Below are positions 17,349 through 25,955 of a stretch of 64,000 nucleotides of DNA, piece after piece. Every line of letters begins with the position of its first letter. The stretch's first letter is position 1. The position numbers and the translations under genes are program-made. This DNA is from Streptomyces fulvorobeus (GTDB taxonomy: Bacteria; Actinomycetota; Actinomycetes; Streptomycetales; Streptomycetaceae), in assembly GCF_013167895.1 (NCBI RefSeq), contig NZ_BLWC01000001.1, positions 5,704,001 through 5,768,000 of the forward strand, written 5' to 3'. The notes beneath the pieces are model-generated. The model worked only from the letters and a program-made list of their open reading frames with translations, made no database searches and was not told where the DNA came from.

Positions 17349-18236
17349 CTAGAAGTACCCCTCCCGCTTGCGGTCCTCCATGGCGGCCTCGGAGGCCCTG
17401 TCGTCGGCACGGGAGGCGCCACGTTCGGTCAGTGCGGACGCCGCGACCTCCCGGACGACCTCCGCCGCCGTGGTCGCATCGGAGTCGACGGCCCCGGTGC
17501 AGGACATGTCACCGACCGTGCGGTAGCGCACCCGCCGCTTCTCCACGCGTTCGCCCTCCCCGGGCCCGCCCCAGTCTCCGGCGCTGAACCACATGCCGTC
17601 GCGCCGGAAGACCTCCCGGTGCTGGGCGAAGTAGAGCTCGGGCAGTCCGATCCGCTCGGCGCCGATGTACTGCCAGACGTCGAGCTCCGTCCAGTTCGAC
17701 AACGGGAACACCCGGACGTGCTCGCCCGGCCCGTGCCGGCTGTTGTACAGCTCCCACAGCTCGGGGCGCTGCCGCCGGGGATCCCAGCCGCCCCACTCGT
17801 CACGCAGGCTGAACACCCGTTCCTTCGCCCGGGACATCTCCTCGTCTCGCCGGGCGCCGCCGAACACCGCGCGGAAACGGCCGGCCCCGATGGCGCGCAG
17901 CAGGCACGGGCTCTGCAGGGCGTTCCGGCTGCCGTCCGGCCGCTCTTTCAGTTCCCCGCTGTCGATGCGCTCCTGTACCGAGGCGACGTGCAGCCGCAGT
18001 CCGTGACGGGCCACCGTCCGGTCGCGGTAGGCGATGACCTCGGGGAAGTTGTGCCCGGTGTCCACGTGCAGCAGGGGGAACGGCAGCGGCGCGGGGGTGA
18101 ATGCCTTCAGCGCGAGATGCAGGACGACGGCGGAGTCCTTACCGCCGGAGAACAGCAGCACCGGCCGCTCGCACTCGCCGACCGCCTCCCGGATGATGTG
18201 GACGGCCTCCGACTCCAGTTGGACCGTGTGGTTCAC
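17349..18236 (-). CDS. cysD: Sulfate adenylyltransferase subunit 2
   Basis: A 295-residue ATP sulfurylase small subunit (PP-loop family), which makes adenosine 5'-phosphosulfate from ATP and sulfate. The PP-loop FSGGKDSAVVLHLAL, the substrate segment LLHVDTGHNFPE, GGARRDEEMSRAKERVFS and PLSNWTELDVWQYI are all intact, as is the end KREGYF. GTG 18236 overlaps the cysC stop by 4 nt. Found inside an antibiotic operon rather than with assimilatory genes (no APS/PAPS reductase or sulfite reductase nearby), so it most likely supplies activated sulfate to the pathway. Confidence 0.9.
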   Translation of the reverse strand: MNHTVQLESEAVHIIREAVGECERPVLLFSGGKDSAVVLHLALKAFTPAPLPFPLLHVDTGHNFPEVIAYRDRTVARHGLRLHVASVQERIDSGELKERPDGSRNALQSPCLLRAIGAGRFRAVFGGARRDEEMSRAKERVFSLRDEWGGWDPRRQRPELWELYNSRHGPGEHVRVFPLSNWTELDVWQYIGAERIGLPELYFAQHREVFRRDGMWFSAGDWGGPGEGERVEKRRVRYRTVGDMSCTGAVDSDATTAAEVVREVAASALTERGASRADDRASEAAMEDRKREGYF

Positions 18237-18796
18237 GCGAGCCCCCGTGCGCTGAGCAGGTCGAACAACAGGGCGGCCGACTCCTCCGGTCGCTGCCGGT
18301 GGGCCGGGACGGCGAGATCGGGTGCGCGCGGCGCCTCGTAAGGGTCGTCGACGCCGGTCAGCCCGACCAGGTCGCCCGCGGCCTGACGTGCGTACAACCC
18401 CTTCACGTCCCGCTCGGCGCACACCTCGACCGGAGTGGCGACGTGGATCTCCAGGTAGGGGGTGCCGGACCGCTCGTGGTTCCCCCGGACAGCCGCCCGG
18501 GCGTCGGCGTAGGGAGCGATCACCGGGACCAGGGTGAGGATGCCGTTGCGGGCCAGGACCTCCGCGACCAGGCCGATTCGCCGGACGTTGGCGATCCGGT
18601 CCTCCCGGCTGAACCCGAGGTCCGCGGTGAGCCGGGCCCGGTTCTCGTCGCCGTCCAGGACCTCCACCCTGCGGCCCTGCGGCGCCAGCCGGTGGACCAG
18701 CGCCCTGGCGATGGTCGACTTGCCGGAGCTCGGCAGCCCGGTGAGCCACACGGTCGCACCGGGCCAGCAGGTGCAGTACGCGGTCGGGTGTCTCAT
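18233..18796 (-). CDS. cysC: Adenylyl-sulfate kinase
   Basis: A 187-residue APS kinase that makes PAPS. P-loop GLPSSGKST (residues 20-28), the family block VEVLDGDENRARL, LGFSREDRIANVRRIG, VPVIAPYADARAAVR and the substrate loop DVKGLYARQAAGDL are present; length is normal. ATG 18796 overlaps the upstream FAD hydroxylase stop by 4 nt, and its stop overlaps cysD. With CysD this gives a complete sulfate-to-PAPS route apart from a full CysN. No PAPS-dependent sulfotransferase was recognised in the window. Confidence 0.92.
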   Translation of the reverse strand: MRHPTAYCTCWPGATVWLTGLPSSGKSTIARALVHRLAPQGRRVEVLDGDENRARLTADLGFSREDRIANVRRIGLVAEVLARNGILTLVPVIAPYADARAAVRGNHERSGTPYLEIHVATPVEVCAERDVKGLYARQAAGDLVGLTGVDDPYEAPRAPDLAVPAHRQRPEESAALLFDLLSARGLA

Positions 18797-20454
18797 CGGC
18801 CACTCCGCGAGGTCAGGGGATGGGTGTCGGTGCGTGCGGCGACCGGACGGAGGATCTCCCGCAGGGCAGTGGCCAGCACGTGGTGTCGCCGGGCACCGGT
18901 CAGGGGCTCGGCGGCGGTGCAGCGCCAGGCCACGAACCCGTCCGGCCGCACCAGCAGGGCGCCGGCCGGGCCGGTGCCGCAGACCTGGTCGAAGGGCACC
19001 GGGGGACGCAGGACCCGGGCGGTGACCGGGACCGCCAGCTCCCCGGCGACCTCGGCTGCCGTCCGGGACCAGCCCTCGTCGCCGCCGAGCAGCAGGAACC
19101 GCGGGCCAAAGACGCCCGGTGCGCACAGATCGAGGACGGAGCCCTGCCCAGGACCCCCGTCCGGCCCGGGAGCGAGCGGCAGGTGCGGCAGCCGCGTGCC
19201 GGGCGCGCCGGACAGTTCGAAGGTGTCGGGAAAGGAGCTGCCGGGCCCGGCGGCGCCGATGACCGCGCTCGAACGGTAGCGGTAGCCCATGATGATGGTG
19301 CGGGGATCGCGCGCCTCGGCGCCGAGCCGCTCACCCGGGACGCCGTCGAGCAGCAGGGCCTGCTCGGCGGTCGCGACGCCCACCGGGCGGCGTTCGGCGT
19401 CGTAGCTGTCGAGCAGCGCGGCACCCGCCCAGCCGTGTACCACCGCGGCAAGTTTCCAGGCCAGGTTGTGCGCGTCCTGGATGCCCGCGTTGGATCCGTA
19501 GCCGCCGGCCGGTGGATGCAGGTGGGCGGCGTCGCCGACGAGGAAGACGGGCCCCTCGCGATAGCGCTCCGCGATGCGGTGCCGGGCCTGCCAGTGGAAG
19601 GTCGCCGTCAGCTCCACCGGGATGTCGTCGGTCCCGAGCGCGGCCCGTACCAGCTCCAGGCAGCGCACGGGGTCGGGCTCCCGGCCGGGGCCGCCGACGG
19701 CCTCGCTCTCCACGGCCGCCGCCCACCAGTGGTCCGCGTCGAGCTGCATGACCGCACCGGAGAACCCCGGGTTCTCGATCATGCTCATGAAGAACCGGCG
19801 ACCCTTCAGCAGCGGGGTGAGGTCGGCCCGGAACAGGATGGTGGTGCGGCAGGCGATCGTGCCCAGGCCGGCCCGCGCGATGCCGACGGCCTCGGGTATC
19901 CATCCGTGCGCGCCGTCCGCCGCGACCAGGTACCGCGCGGTCACGGTCACCGAACGGCCGTCCGCGCGACGGATGCGCGCCACCACACCTTCGGGGCCCA
20001 CCGACAGCCCGGTCAATTCCTCCCCGAAGCGGACGTCCGCGCCCGCCCGCCCCGCGGCCTCGCGCAGGAGCGGTTCCGTGCGGTGCTGTCCGCACCAGAA
20101 CGGCGGGCACGGCCCGGGTACGGAGAGTTCCTCCTCCCCGGTCTCCAGCACCTCGGCGGCGTCGAGAGCGGACAGTGAGGGGACGCCGACGACGGTTCGG
20201 GGCAGCACCCGGTCCGGTTCGGTGAACACGCGCGGATCGTCACCGCCGACGACCTCGAACCCGGCCGCCGCCATAGCCTCCTGGAGCCCGGCCTCCCGCA
20301 GCAGCTCCATGGTCCGCCTGCTGACGTGGGTGGCGCGTGGAAGAGTGGAGGTGTGGGGGCGGCGTTCCACGAGCAGTACCGCGACCCCGGCGCGGGCCAG
20401 GAAGAGCGCGGTCGCCAATCCAGTGGGCCCGCCCCCGACGACCAGTACGGTCAT
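18793..20454 (-). CDS. FAD-dependent aromatic hydroxylase (PheA/TfdB family)
   Basis: A 553-residue class A flavoprotein monooxygenase. FAD motifs: LVVGGGPTGLATALFLARAG at the N-terminus, the DG motif (VAADGAHG) and GDAAHLHPPAGGYGSNAGIQ near residue 300; the C-terminal thioredoxin-like domain of the phenol-hydroxylase subgroup follows. These enzymes hydroxylate phenols, aminobenzoates or hydroquinones with NAD(P)H and O2. A similar hydroxylase (MmcT) occurs in the mitomycin cluster, where ring oxidation to the quinone is needed. ATG 20454, 17 nt after the carbamoyltransferase stop. Confidence 0.85.
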   Translation of the reverse strand: MTVLVVGGGPTGLATALFLARAGVAVLLVERRPHTSTLPRATHVSRRTMELLREAGLQEAMAAAGFEVVGGDDPRVFTEPDRVLPRTVVGVPSLSALDAAEVLETGEEELSVPGPCPPFWCGQHRTEPLLREAAGRAGADVRFGEELTGLSVGPEGVVARIRRADGRSVTVTARYLVAADGAHGWIPEAVGIARAGLGTIACRTTILFRADLTPLLKGRRFFMSMIENPGFSGAVMQLDADHWWAAAVESEAVGGPGREPDPVRCLELVRAALGTDDIPVELTATFHWQARHRIAERYREGPVFLVGDAAHLHPPAGGYGSNAGIQDAHNLAWKLAAVVHGWAGAALLDSYDAERRPVGVATAEQALLLDGVPGERLGAEARDPRTIIMGYRYRSSAVIGAAGPGSSFPDTFELSGAPGTRLPHLPLAPGPDGGPGQGSVLDLCAPGVFGPRFLLLGGDEGWSRTAAEVAGELAVPVTARVLRPPVPFDQVCGTGPAGALLVRPDGFVAWRCTAAEPLTGARRHHVLATALREILRPVAARTDTHPLTSRSGR

Positions 20455-20471
20455 GACCGCAGCCACTCCCC

Positions 20472-22112
20472 TCAGACCTTGCTCACCAACTGGTCACCGA
20501 CGACGAGATGATCGAGGTTCATGGCCGCGAAGGCATCGACGGCCTCCTCCGGGGTCTCCACGATGGGCTGACCGGCCACGTTGAAGGAGGTGTTGAGCAG
20601 CACCGGGCAGCCGGTCAGCCGCTCGAACTCGCCCAGCAGCCGGTGCACCGCCGGGTTCTGGCGCTCCTCCAGCGTCTGGTGCCGGGCCGTGCCGTCCACA
20701 TGGGCCGCCGCCGGGATGACATCGGGACGGGTGACCCGCGTGACGATCAGCATGTACGGCGAGGGCTGACCGAGGTCGAAGAACTCGTCACTGCGCTCGG
20801 CGCGGATGACCGGCGCGTACGGCCGGAACCCCTCACGGAACTTGACGTTCTCATTGAGATGGTCGCGCACGGAGGCGGGGAACGGGGCGGCGAAGATGCT
20901 GCGGTGGCCGAGCGCCCGCGGACCGAACTCGCTGCGCCCGTCCCACCAGCCCACGATCCGGCCCTCGGCCAGCAGCGCGGCGACCTCCCCCGGCAGGTCC
21001 TCGGGGGTGCGGGCGGGCAGCCCCGATGCGGCGACGGCCGCGCGGGCCCGCGAGCGCGGGTACTCGGGACCCAGGTAGGCGTTCTCCAGGGCGGGCAGCT
21101 CCGCCATCGGTACGCCCTCCAGCTCGTGCAGCCCGTAGTAGGCGCAGCCGAGACTGATGCCGTCGTCCCCGGCGGCGGGCACCACGAAGAGCCGCTCGAA
21201 CGGGGTCTCCTTCAGGATCCGGCCGTTGGCGACGCTGTTGAGGCCGACACCGCCCGCGATGCAGAGATCGGTCAGCCCGGTCCGCGCGTGCAGGGCGCGG
21301 GCGCAGTGCACCAGGGCCCGCTCCAGCACCTCCTGGGCGGCGCGCGCGATGGCCGCCTTGACGTCGAAGCCGGCATCCTGCGCCAGCCGTCCCAGCAGAT
21401 GCGCGACCTTGCTCGCGGAGATGCTGACACCGCCCCCGGGCAGCAGGGTGACCAGCTCCGCCAGGTCGTCCACGAACCGTTCGTCGCCGTACGGCGCGAG
21501 GCCCATGGTCTTGCCGTCCTCGCTGACCGGGAAGCGGGTCTTCGGCCCGGTGTAGGCGAGTCCGATGGCGAGGCTCGCGGTGCGGTACAGGTGCCCGAGC
21601 GAGTTGTCGGTCTCGCCGGGCTGGTAGTAGGCGCTCTCCGAGCCGGCGTCGACCACGTGCGCGCCGCTGACCCGGTCGAGCAGCCGTATGCCCCGCGCGT
21701 CCGCGACGAAGGAGCTGATGGTCTCCGCCTCCCGGGCAGCGGACCCCGACTTGGCACCGAGGGTGAGACTGCCGGAGTTGTCGCACACCAGTACCGCGGC
21801 CTGGGACATGCCGGAGGCGCCGAACGCGCTGTAGGCGTGGGCCAGGTGATGGTTGATCACCGTCACCCGCCGCCGGAAGGAGTGGTAGAAGGGCCGGGGC
21901 ACCAGCTCGCAGGCGACCACGTGCTCCACCTCGGCCGCGGTGGAGCCCAGCTGCCCCAGGCACGCCTGTCGGCTGACACCCGCCAGCAGATCCGTGCCCA
22001 GGCCGTACTTGCTGCGCATGAGGCGTTCCTCGTCCACCGCGACCAGCCGACTGCCGTCGGTGGCGCAGGAGGCCCAGTCATGCCCGGATCCACCTAGTCC
22101 TAACACGGTCAT
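20472..22112 (-). CDS. O-carbamoyltransferase (NodU/CmcH family)
   Basis: A 546-residue two-domain carbamoyltransferase. The N-terminal Kae1-like domain starts VLGLGGSGHDWASC and carries the metal-site INHHLAHAYSAFGASG and VCDNSGS; the C-terminal YrdC-like domain has GWWDGRSEFGPRALGHRSIF and LNTSFNVAGQPIVETPEEA. Family members make carbamoyl-AMP from carbamoyl phosphate and ATP, then carbamoylate an alcohol. The mitosane C10 hydroxyl is the obvious acceptor. ATG 22112 has a GGAAAGGA site. Codon 4 is the rare TTA (22103-22101), so translation should need the bldA leucyl-tRNA. First gene of the operon that also makes PAPS. Confidence 0.9.
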   Translation of the reverse strand: MTVLGLGGSGHDWASCATDGSRLVAVDEERLMRSKYGLGTDLLAGVSRQACLGQLGSTAAEVEHVVACELVPRPFYHSFRRRVTVINHHLAHAYSAFGASGMSQAAVLVCDNSGSLTLGAKSGSAAREAETISSFVADARGIRLLDRVSGAHVVDAGSESAYYQPGETDNSLGHLYRTASLAIGLAYTGPKTRFPVSEDGKTMGLAPYGDERFVDDLAELVTLLPGGGVSISASKVAHLLGRLAQDAGFDVKAAIARAAQEVLERALVHCARALHARTGLTDLCIAGGVGLNSVANGRILKETPFERLFVVPAAGDDGISLGCAYYGLHELEGVPMAELPALENAYLGPEYPRSRARAAVAASGLPARTPEDLPGEVAALLAEGRIVGWWDGRSEFGPRALGHRSIFAAPFPASVRDHLNENVKFREGFRPYAPVIRAERSDEFFDLGQPSPYMLIVTRVTRPDVIPAAAHVDGTARHQTLEERQNPAVHRLLGEFERLTGCPVLLNTSFNVAGQPIVETPEEAVDAFAAMNLDHLVVGDQLVSKV

Positions 22113-22749
22113 TTCGTGTCCTTTCCGGTGTGAGGGACATCGATCGGGACATGCGACGGGCAGGCGGCCCGGCCGGGGAAGCGGCCATGGACGGTTTGGC
22201 GGTGGCCGAACGGTTCGCCTCGCGCCGAGAAGGATTTCGACATCGCCGGTCCGCGACACGTGCACAGACCTGGCCGAGACCGTGAAGAGTGTGAGCTACG
22301 TGCGGACAGCAGCGGATGGCTGCGAGACCGTGCCGCGGCAACGGCGGCGCATGGGAAAACGGGAACGCAAACGGACAGTCGCACTGTAGTCAACCGGCGG
22401 CGAGCACTGTCAAGGAGACGTCCGCCCCGCCATCGGTAGTTGACTGAAACCAACATTATCGAGCAGCAGTTGAGAGCCACCCTGTACCCGCGCCACCCGG
22501 TCGCTCCCTGGTACCGGCGGCAGAAAGCGCTGGTAAGAGGCATTCCCTTTCGGCCATCGTCATCCGCGGGGCATACGCCCCACGAATCTGCATGTAGCGT
22601 GCAGAGCTGCGACACGGCATCTGGCCGGTGCGGCACGACCTCGATCCGCCGGACACACCCCAGGCCCGCCAGACGCCCGAACCACGGTCCGGCACCGTTC
22701 CCACTTCGCAAGCGGCGATCCCCTGTACGGATGGACGAGGGAGCACTGG
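22113..22749. promoter_or_regulatory. 637-bp divergent control region
   Basis: No gene is seen. It separates the minus carbamoyltransferase operon from the plus operon. Inverted TTGACT-type motifs occur: AGTCAAC (22388-22394) and GTTGACT (22439-22445). On the minus strand TTGACA (22413-22408) and TACAGT (22388-22383) are 19 nt apart and could form a promoter. The region is less GC-rich around 22370-22480. Confidence 0.4.
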
Positions 22750-24090
22750 GTGACGAAGCAGCATCGAACGATAGTGATCATCACGGAGGGCGCGGCTCCC
22801 GCCCTTCTGGACCGCTGGTGCGAGGCGGGCGCGCTCCCCGGCTTCGCCCGGCTGCGCCGCGAGGGGGCGCACGGCCCCCTCTCCGCCGAGGGCACCCCCT
22901 ACGAGCCACCCGGGCTGCTCAGCGTGTTGACCGGCAGGCACGCCGCCGATCACGGTTTCTTCTCGTACTGGAGCTGCCACGACCCCGAATACTCCCCGCG
23001 GGTCCTCGGCTCCGGGGACCGCCGCCATCCGCTGCTCTGGCAGCACGAGGCGTTCGCCGGGATTCGGTTCGCCGCCATCGGGCTGTTCGGCACCCATCCG
23101 ATCGAACCGATGGACGGCGCGCTGATCAGCTATCCGATGCACGCGACTCTGCACGCCTGTCACCCGCGCGATCTGCAGCGCCGACTGGCGAAGCAGGGCA
23201 TCCGGCCCGTGCACGACGTCTCCATCTTCTGGACCGGCCAGCCGCGCGAGCAGCTGCTGCCGCGACTCCTTGAGGCCGACCGTCAGCGCGGCAAGGCCGC
23301 CCTCGCGCTGCTGCCCGAGTCGGACGTCGTCATCGTCAACCTGACCAGCATCGATCGCACCTCGCACATCTACTGGCAGGAACTGGACCACGGCCCCGAA
23401 CACGACCATGACAGCGCAGTGTTCGCCGCGTACCGCACCTGCGACCAGGTGATCCAGGACGCCCTCGCCGCCGCGGACGACCACACCGACGTGCTGGCCT
23501 TCTCCGAGATCGGCTTCGGGCCGCTGCGCGCCTACTGCTCGATCAACGACCACCTGGCCGAGGCCGGCCTCATCGCCACCGGTGCGGAAGGCCGCGTCGA
23601 CTGGTCCGGCACCCGCGCGTTCGAGGCCGTCCAGGGCACCCACGGCATCAACATCAACGTCCGTGACCGGTACAAGAACGGCACGGTCGGCCAGGACGAG
23701 TACGAGCGGGTCCGCGACGAGGTCAGCGGTCTGTTGCTGGACACCGTCAACCCCCGGACCGGGCGGCCGTACTTCGCCGCGGTGCGGACCCGTGAGGAGG
23801 TGTACCCCGGCACGGCGACCGCGGGGGCGCCCGACCTGATCCTCGAACCCGCCGACTGGCGCTACCTCCCGCTGGGCGACCCTCATTGGGCCGGCCACGT
23901 TCACCGGACCTGGCAGAGCGGCTGGCACCGCAGGGAGTCCTACTGGGCCGGCCTCGGCCCCGGCTTCGCCCCGGGGTACACCGACGACACCCCCGCCGCC
24001 CCGGTCGACATCCCGGCCACCCTCGCCACCCTCCACGGCCGCGCCGTCCCGGCCGGCTGGCCGGGACGCCCGCTGGGTGCCTCCGACTGA
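22750..24090 (+). CDS. Alkaline-phosphatase-superfamily protein with altered active site
   Basis: A 446-residue homologue of type I phosphodiesterases/nucleotide pyrophosphatases, with the fold landmarks PGLLSVLTGRHAADHGFFSY, IDRTSHIYWQELDH and GWHRRESYWAGLGPGF. Compared with the three paralogues in this window it lacks key residues: the nucleophile Thr/Ser position is Glu52, the first metal Asp (normally in GIDG/GLDS) reads ITEG, and the metal-binding SDHG is SEIG (Glu253-Ile254). The GTG at 22750 starts the plus operon. It is probably not a normal metal-dependent hydrolase; a binding or structural role, or altered chemistry, is possible. Confidence 0.72.
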   Translation: MTKQHRTIVIITEGAAPALLDRWCEAGALPGFARLRREGAHGPLSAEGTPYEPPGLLSVLTGRHAADHGFFSYWSCHDPEYSPRVLGSGDRRHPLLWQHEAFAGIRFAAIGLFGTHPIEPMDGALISYPMHATLHACHPRDLQRRLAKQGIRPVHDVSIFWTGQPREQLLPRLLEADRQRGKAALALLPESDVVIVNLTSIDRTSHIYWQELDHGPEHDHDSAVFAAYRTCDQVIQDALAAADDHTDVLAFSEIGFGPLRAYCSINDHLAEAGLIATGAEGRVDWSGTRAFEAVQGTHGININVRDRYKNGTVGQDEYERVRDEVSGLLLDTVNPRTGRPYFAAVRTREEVYPGTATAGAPDLILEPADWRYLPLGDPHWAGHVHRTWQSGWHRRESYWAGLGPGFAPGYTDDTPAAPVDIPATLATLHGRAVPAGWPGRPLGASD

Positions 24091-24165
24091 CCGTCCGAGG
24101 CACCTTCGCCCGCCCGGCCGACCGTCGTCCCCTCCGTTTCGTCTCCTTCCCCTGGAGGTCCGAAC

Positions 24166-24516
24166 ATGCGCGACATACGACCACCCGAACGGCGCGAACG
24201 CCGCAGGACCGTGACCGAACCCCCGGCCGGAGTCGACCGGGAGGCGCTGGCCGACGGGGCGGCGTACGTCGCGTGGGACCCGCACTCGGCCGACACCCTC
24301 CCCCCTGCGGCGCCCACCGACCGCACCCCGCAGGAACTGCTGCGCGACGCGCTCACCGAGGGGCTGCTCGGCGGCCCCTGGGAGCGCGACTTCCCGCGGT
24401 ACGCCTGGTACCGCGTCGGTGACGTCGTCCGGGAGTTCCGGCTCGCGGGCCAGGACCCGGGCCGCTACACCGGCTACACCCTGCACCCGAGCGAATGGCC
24501 GGAGGGACTCACATGA
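24166..24516 (+). CDS. Small protein, partner of the ImmA/IrrE-like protein
   Basis: A 116-residue soluble protein of unknown function. A charged N-terminus (RDIRPPERRERRR) is followed by a conserved-looking helical C-terminal half: QELLRDALTEGLLGGPWERD, then FPRYAWYRVGDVVREFRL and HPSEWPEGL. A GGAGG site precedes ATG 24166, and its stop overlaps the next start by 4 nt, so the two products are made together. I do not recognise a family. Confidence 0.6.
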   Translation: MRDIRPPERRERRRTVTEPPAGVDREALADGAAYVAWDPHSADTLPPAAPTDRTPQELLRDALTEGLLGGPWERDFPRYAWYRVGDVVREFRLAGQDPGRYTGYTLHPSEWPEGLT

Positions 24517-25955
24517 GCGCGCTGCCCGAGTTCTCGCTCGTCTGGAAATGGCAGGATCCCCCCGCGGGCGCCCATGACGAGCGGACCGTGACCTGGGCCG
24601 ACGTCGAGATGAGCGTCGGCGACCAGACCCCGATGACCACCGTGGAAGACCCGGCCACCGGCACCGTACGGCCTTACACGACCGGCTCGCTGTACCCGCT
24701 CGCCGAGTGGATCGCCTTCAACTGGTGGTCCCTGACGGCCGACGCCCGCCCCGGCACCCAGATATCCCAGCTGCGCTTCGCCTACAAGAACGGCGTCGGC
24801 GACCAGCGCGGCTCCTGGTGGCAGCGGTCACGACGGCACGTCATGCGCGCCGCCTGCGACGGATTCCGCTGGCCGGACGCGCTGTTCGTACCCGAGGGAC
24901 GGCAGACCCGGATCGTGTGGATGCCGGACGGCGGCCCCGACCCCCGGCCCGGCCCCCGCCACGTCGCGCGCGGCAACGTCGTCGTCGGCTCCGAGGCGCT
25001 CGCCGAGACCCTGCGCGGCCTGGTCGACGCCGTGGTCGCCCGGCTGACCGAGTGGGGCGTCAGGGACACCCCGCTCCAGCAGGAGTGGACCGCGCTGCGC
25101 GGCACCGCCGAAAACGAGGCCGCCTTCTGCCGCGCCGCGGCCAGACTCGGCCTGGACCCCTACACGGAGGCGGGACCCTACGTCGACGGCATCCGGCGGG
25201 TGGTGCGCGAGCTGCCCGAGCTCCATGCCTTCGACTTCCTCAACGGCGTGCGCCCCGAGCGCGTGACCGACCAGCTCGCCTGGCTCGAACGCGCCCGCGA
25301 GGTGGCGGGCACCGCACCGGCCGGGCGCCCGGCCGACCCCGCCGTCGCCGAACTCCGCGAGGTGTGTGCCGACGTCCGCGAGAAGTTCTTCCACCCGGGG
25401 CGCCTCGACAACGCCTGGCACCTCGGCTACGAACTCGCCCGCCGGGTCCGCGCCTGGTCCGGGGTGGCCGATACCGAGCGGTTCGAGACCGACGCGCTGC
25501 TCGCCTACGTCACCGAGCCGACGCCGTACGTCGACCGGGGACTGGTCGCCTTCGGCCGCCGCGAGGCAGCGCACGGGCCGACGCTCGTCTCCAGCCGGCG
25601 CTACACCGAGCGGCCCCGGCGCTTCCTCCAGGCCCGCGCCATCTGCCACTTCATCTGCGACAACGACCCCGACTTCCTCATCGTCGCCGCGCACACCCAC
25701 CGCCAGCACCTGGCCCGCGGCTTCGCCCTCGAACTACTCGCGCCCGCCCGTGGCGTGGCCGAGCTGCTGGGCCGGCCGGACGGGCTCGTCACGGCGGAGG
25801 ACGTCGAGCAGATAGCGGAGGACTACGGCGCCGGCACCATCGTGGTGGAGCACCAGCTGGACAACCAGGTGCTGGCCCAGGACTTCCCCTTCACACCGGT
25901 GGAACCGACCGTGGTGCGCGCGGCACCCCGCTATCCGCTGGAGACGGTTCGATGA
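24513..25955 (+). CDS. Large protein with degenerate ImmA/IrrE-like domain
   Basis: A 480-residue protein. The N-terminal half is unassigned. The C-terminal third resembles ImmA/IrrE metallopeptidases: RRFLQARAICHFICDNDP corresponds to the RFTLAHELGH helix, and QHLARGFALELLAPARGVAEL to the later E-x-x-A-N-x-F-A-A-x-L-L-x-P helix. The HExxH motif is not intact (ARAICH), so peptidase activity is doubtful. Start ATG 24513 and stop 25955 each overlap neighbours by 4 nt, the downstream one being a P450. That coupling suggests a pathway-linked scaffold or regulator rather than an independent toxin-antitoxin unit. Family assignment is tentative. Confidence 0.5.
   Translation: MSALPEFSLVWKWQDPPAGAHDERTVTWADVEMSVGDQTPMTTVEDPATGTVRPYTTGSLYPLAEWIAFNWWSLTADARPGTQISQLRFAYKNGVGDQRGSWWQRSRRHVMRAACDGFRWPDALFVPEGRQTRIVWMPDGGPDPRPGPRHVARGNVVVGSEALAETLRGLVDAVVARLTEWGVRDTPLQQEWTALRGTAENEAAFCRAAARLGLDPYTEAGPYVDGIRRVVRELPELHAFDFLNGVRPERVTDQLAWLERAREVAGTAPAGRPADPAVAELREVCADVREKFFHPGRLDNAWHLGYELARRVRAWSGVADTERFETDALLAYVTEPTPYVDRGLVAFGRREAAHGPTLVSSRRYTERPRRFLQARAICHFICDNDPDFLIVAAHTHRQHLARGFALELLAPARGVAELLGRPDGLVTAEDVEQIAEDYGAGTIVVEHQLDNQVLAQDFPFTPVEPTVVRAAPRYPLETVR

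Noticed and set aside
24707..25951. Long open frame preceding the P450 in the same frame
   Set aside because: Low-complexity Arg/Pro/Ala sequence antisense in character to codon bias; the real gene here is the ImmA/IrrE-like protein in another frame.
24166..25955. Toxin-antitoxin or phage-defence pair
   Set aside because: The metallopeptidase motif is missing, no toxin domain is recognisable, and the genes are translationally coupled to the P450 of the pathway.
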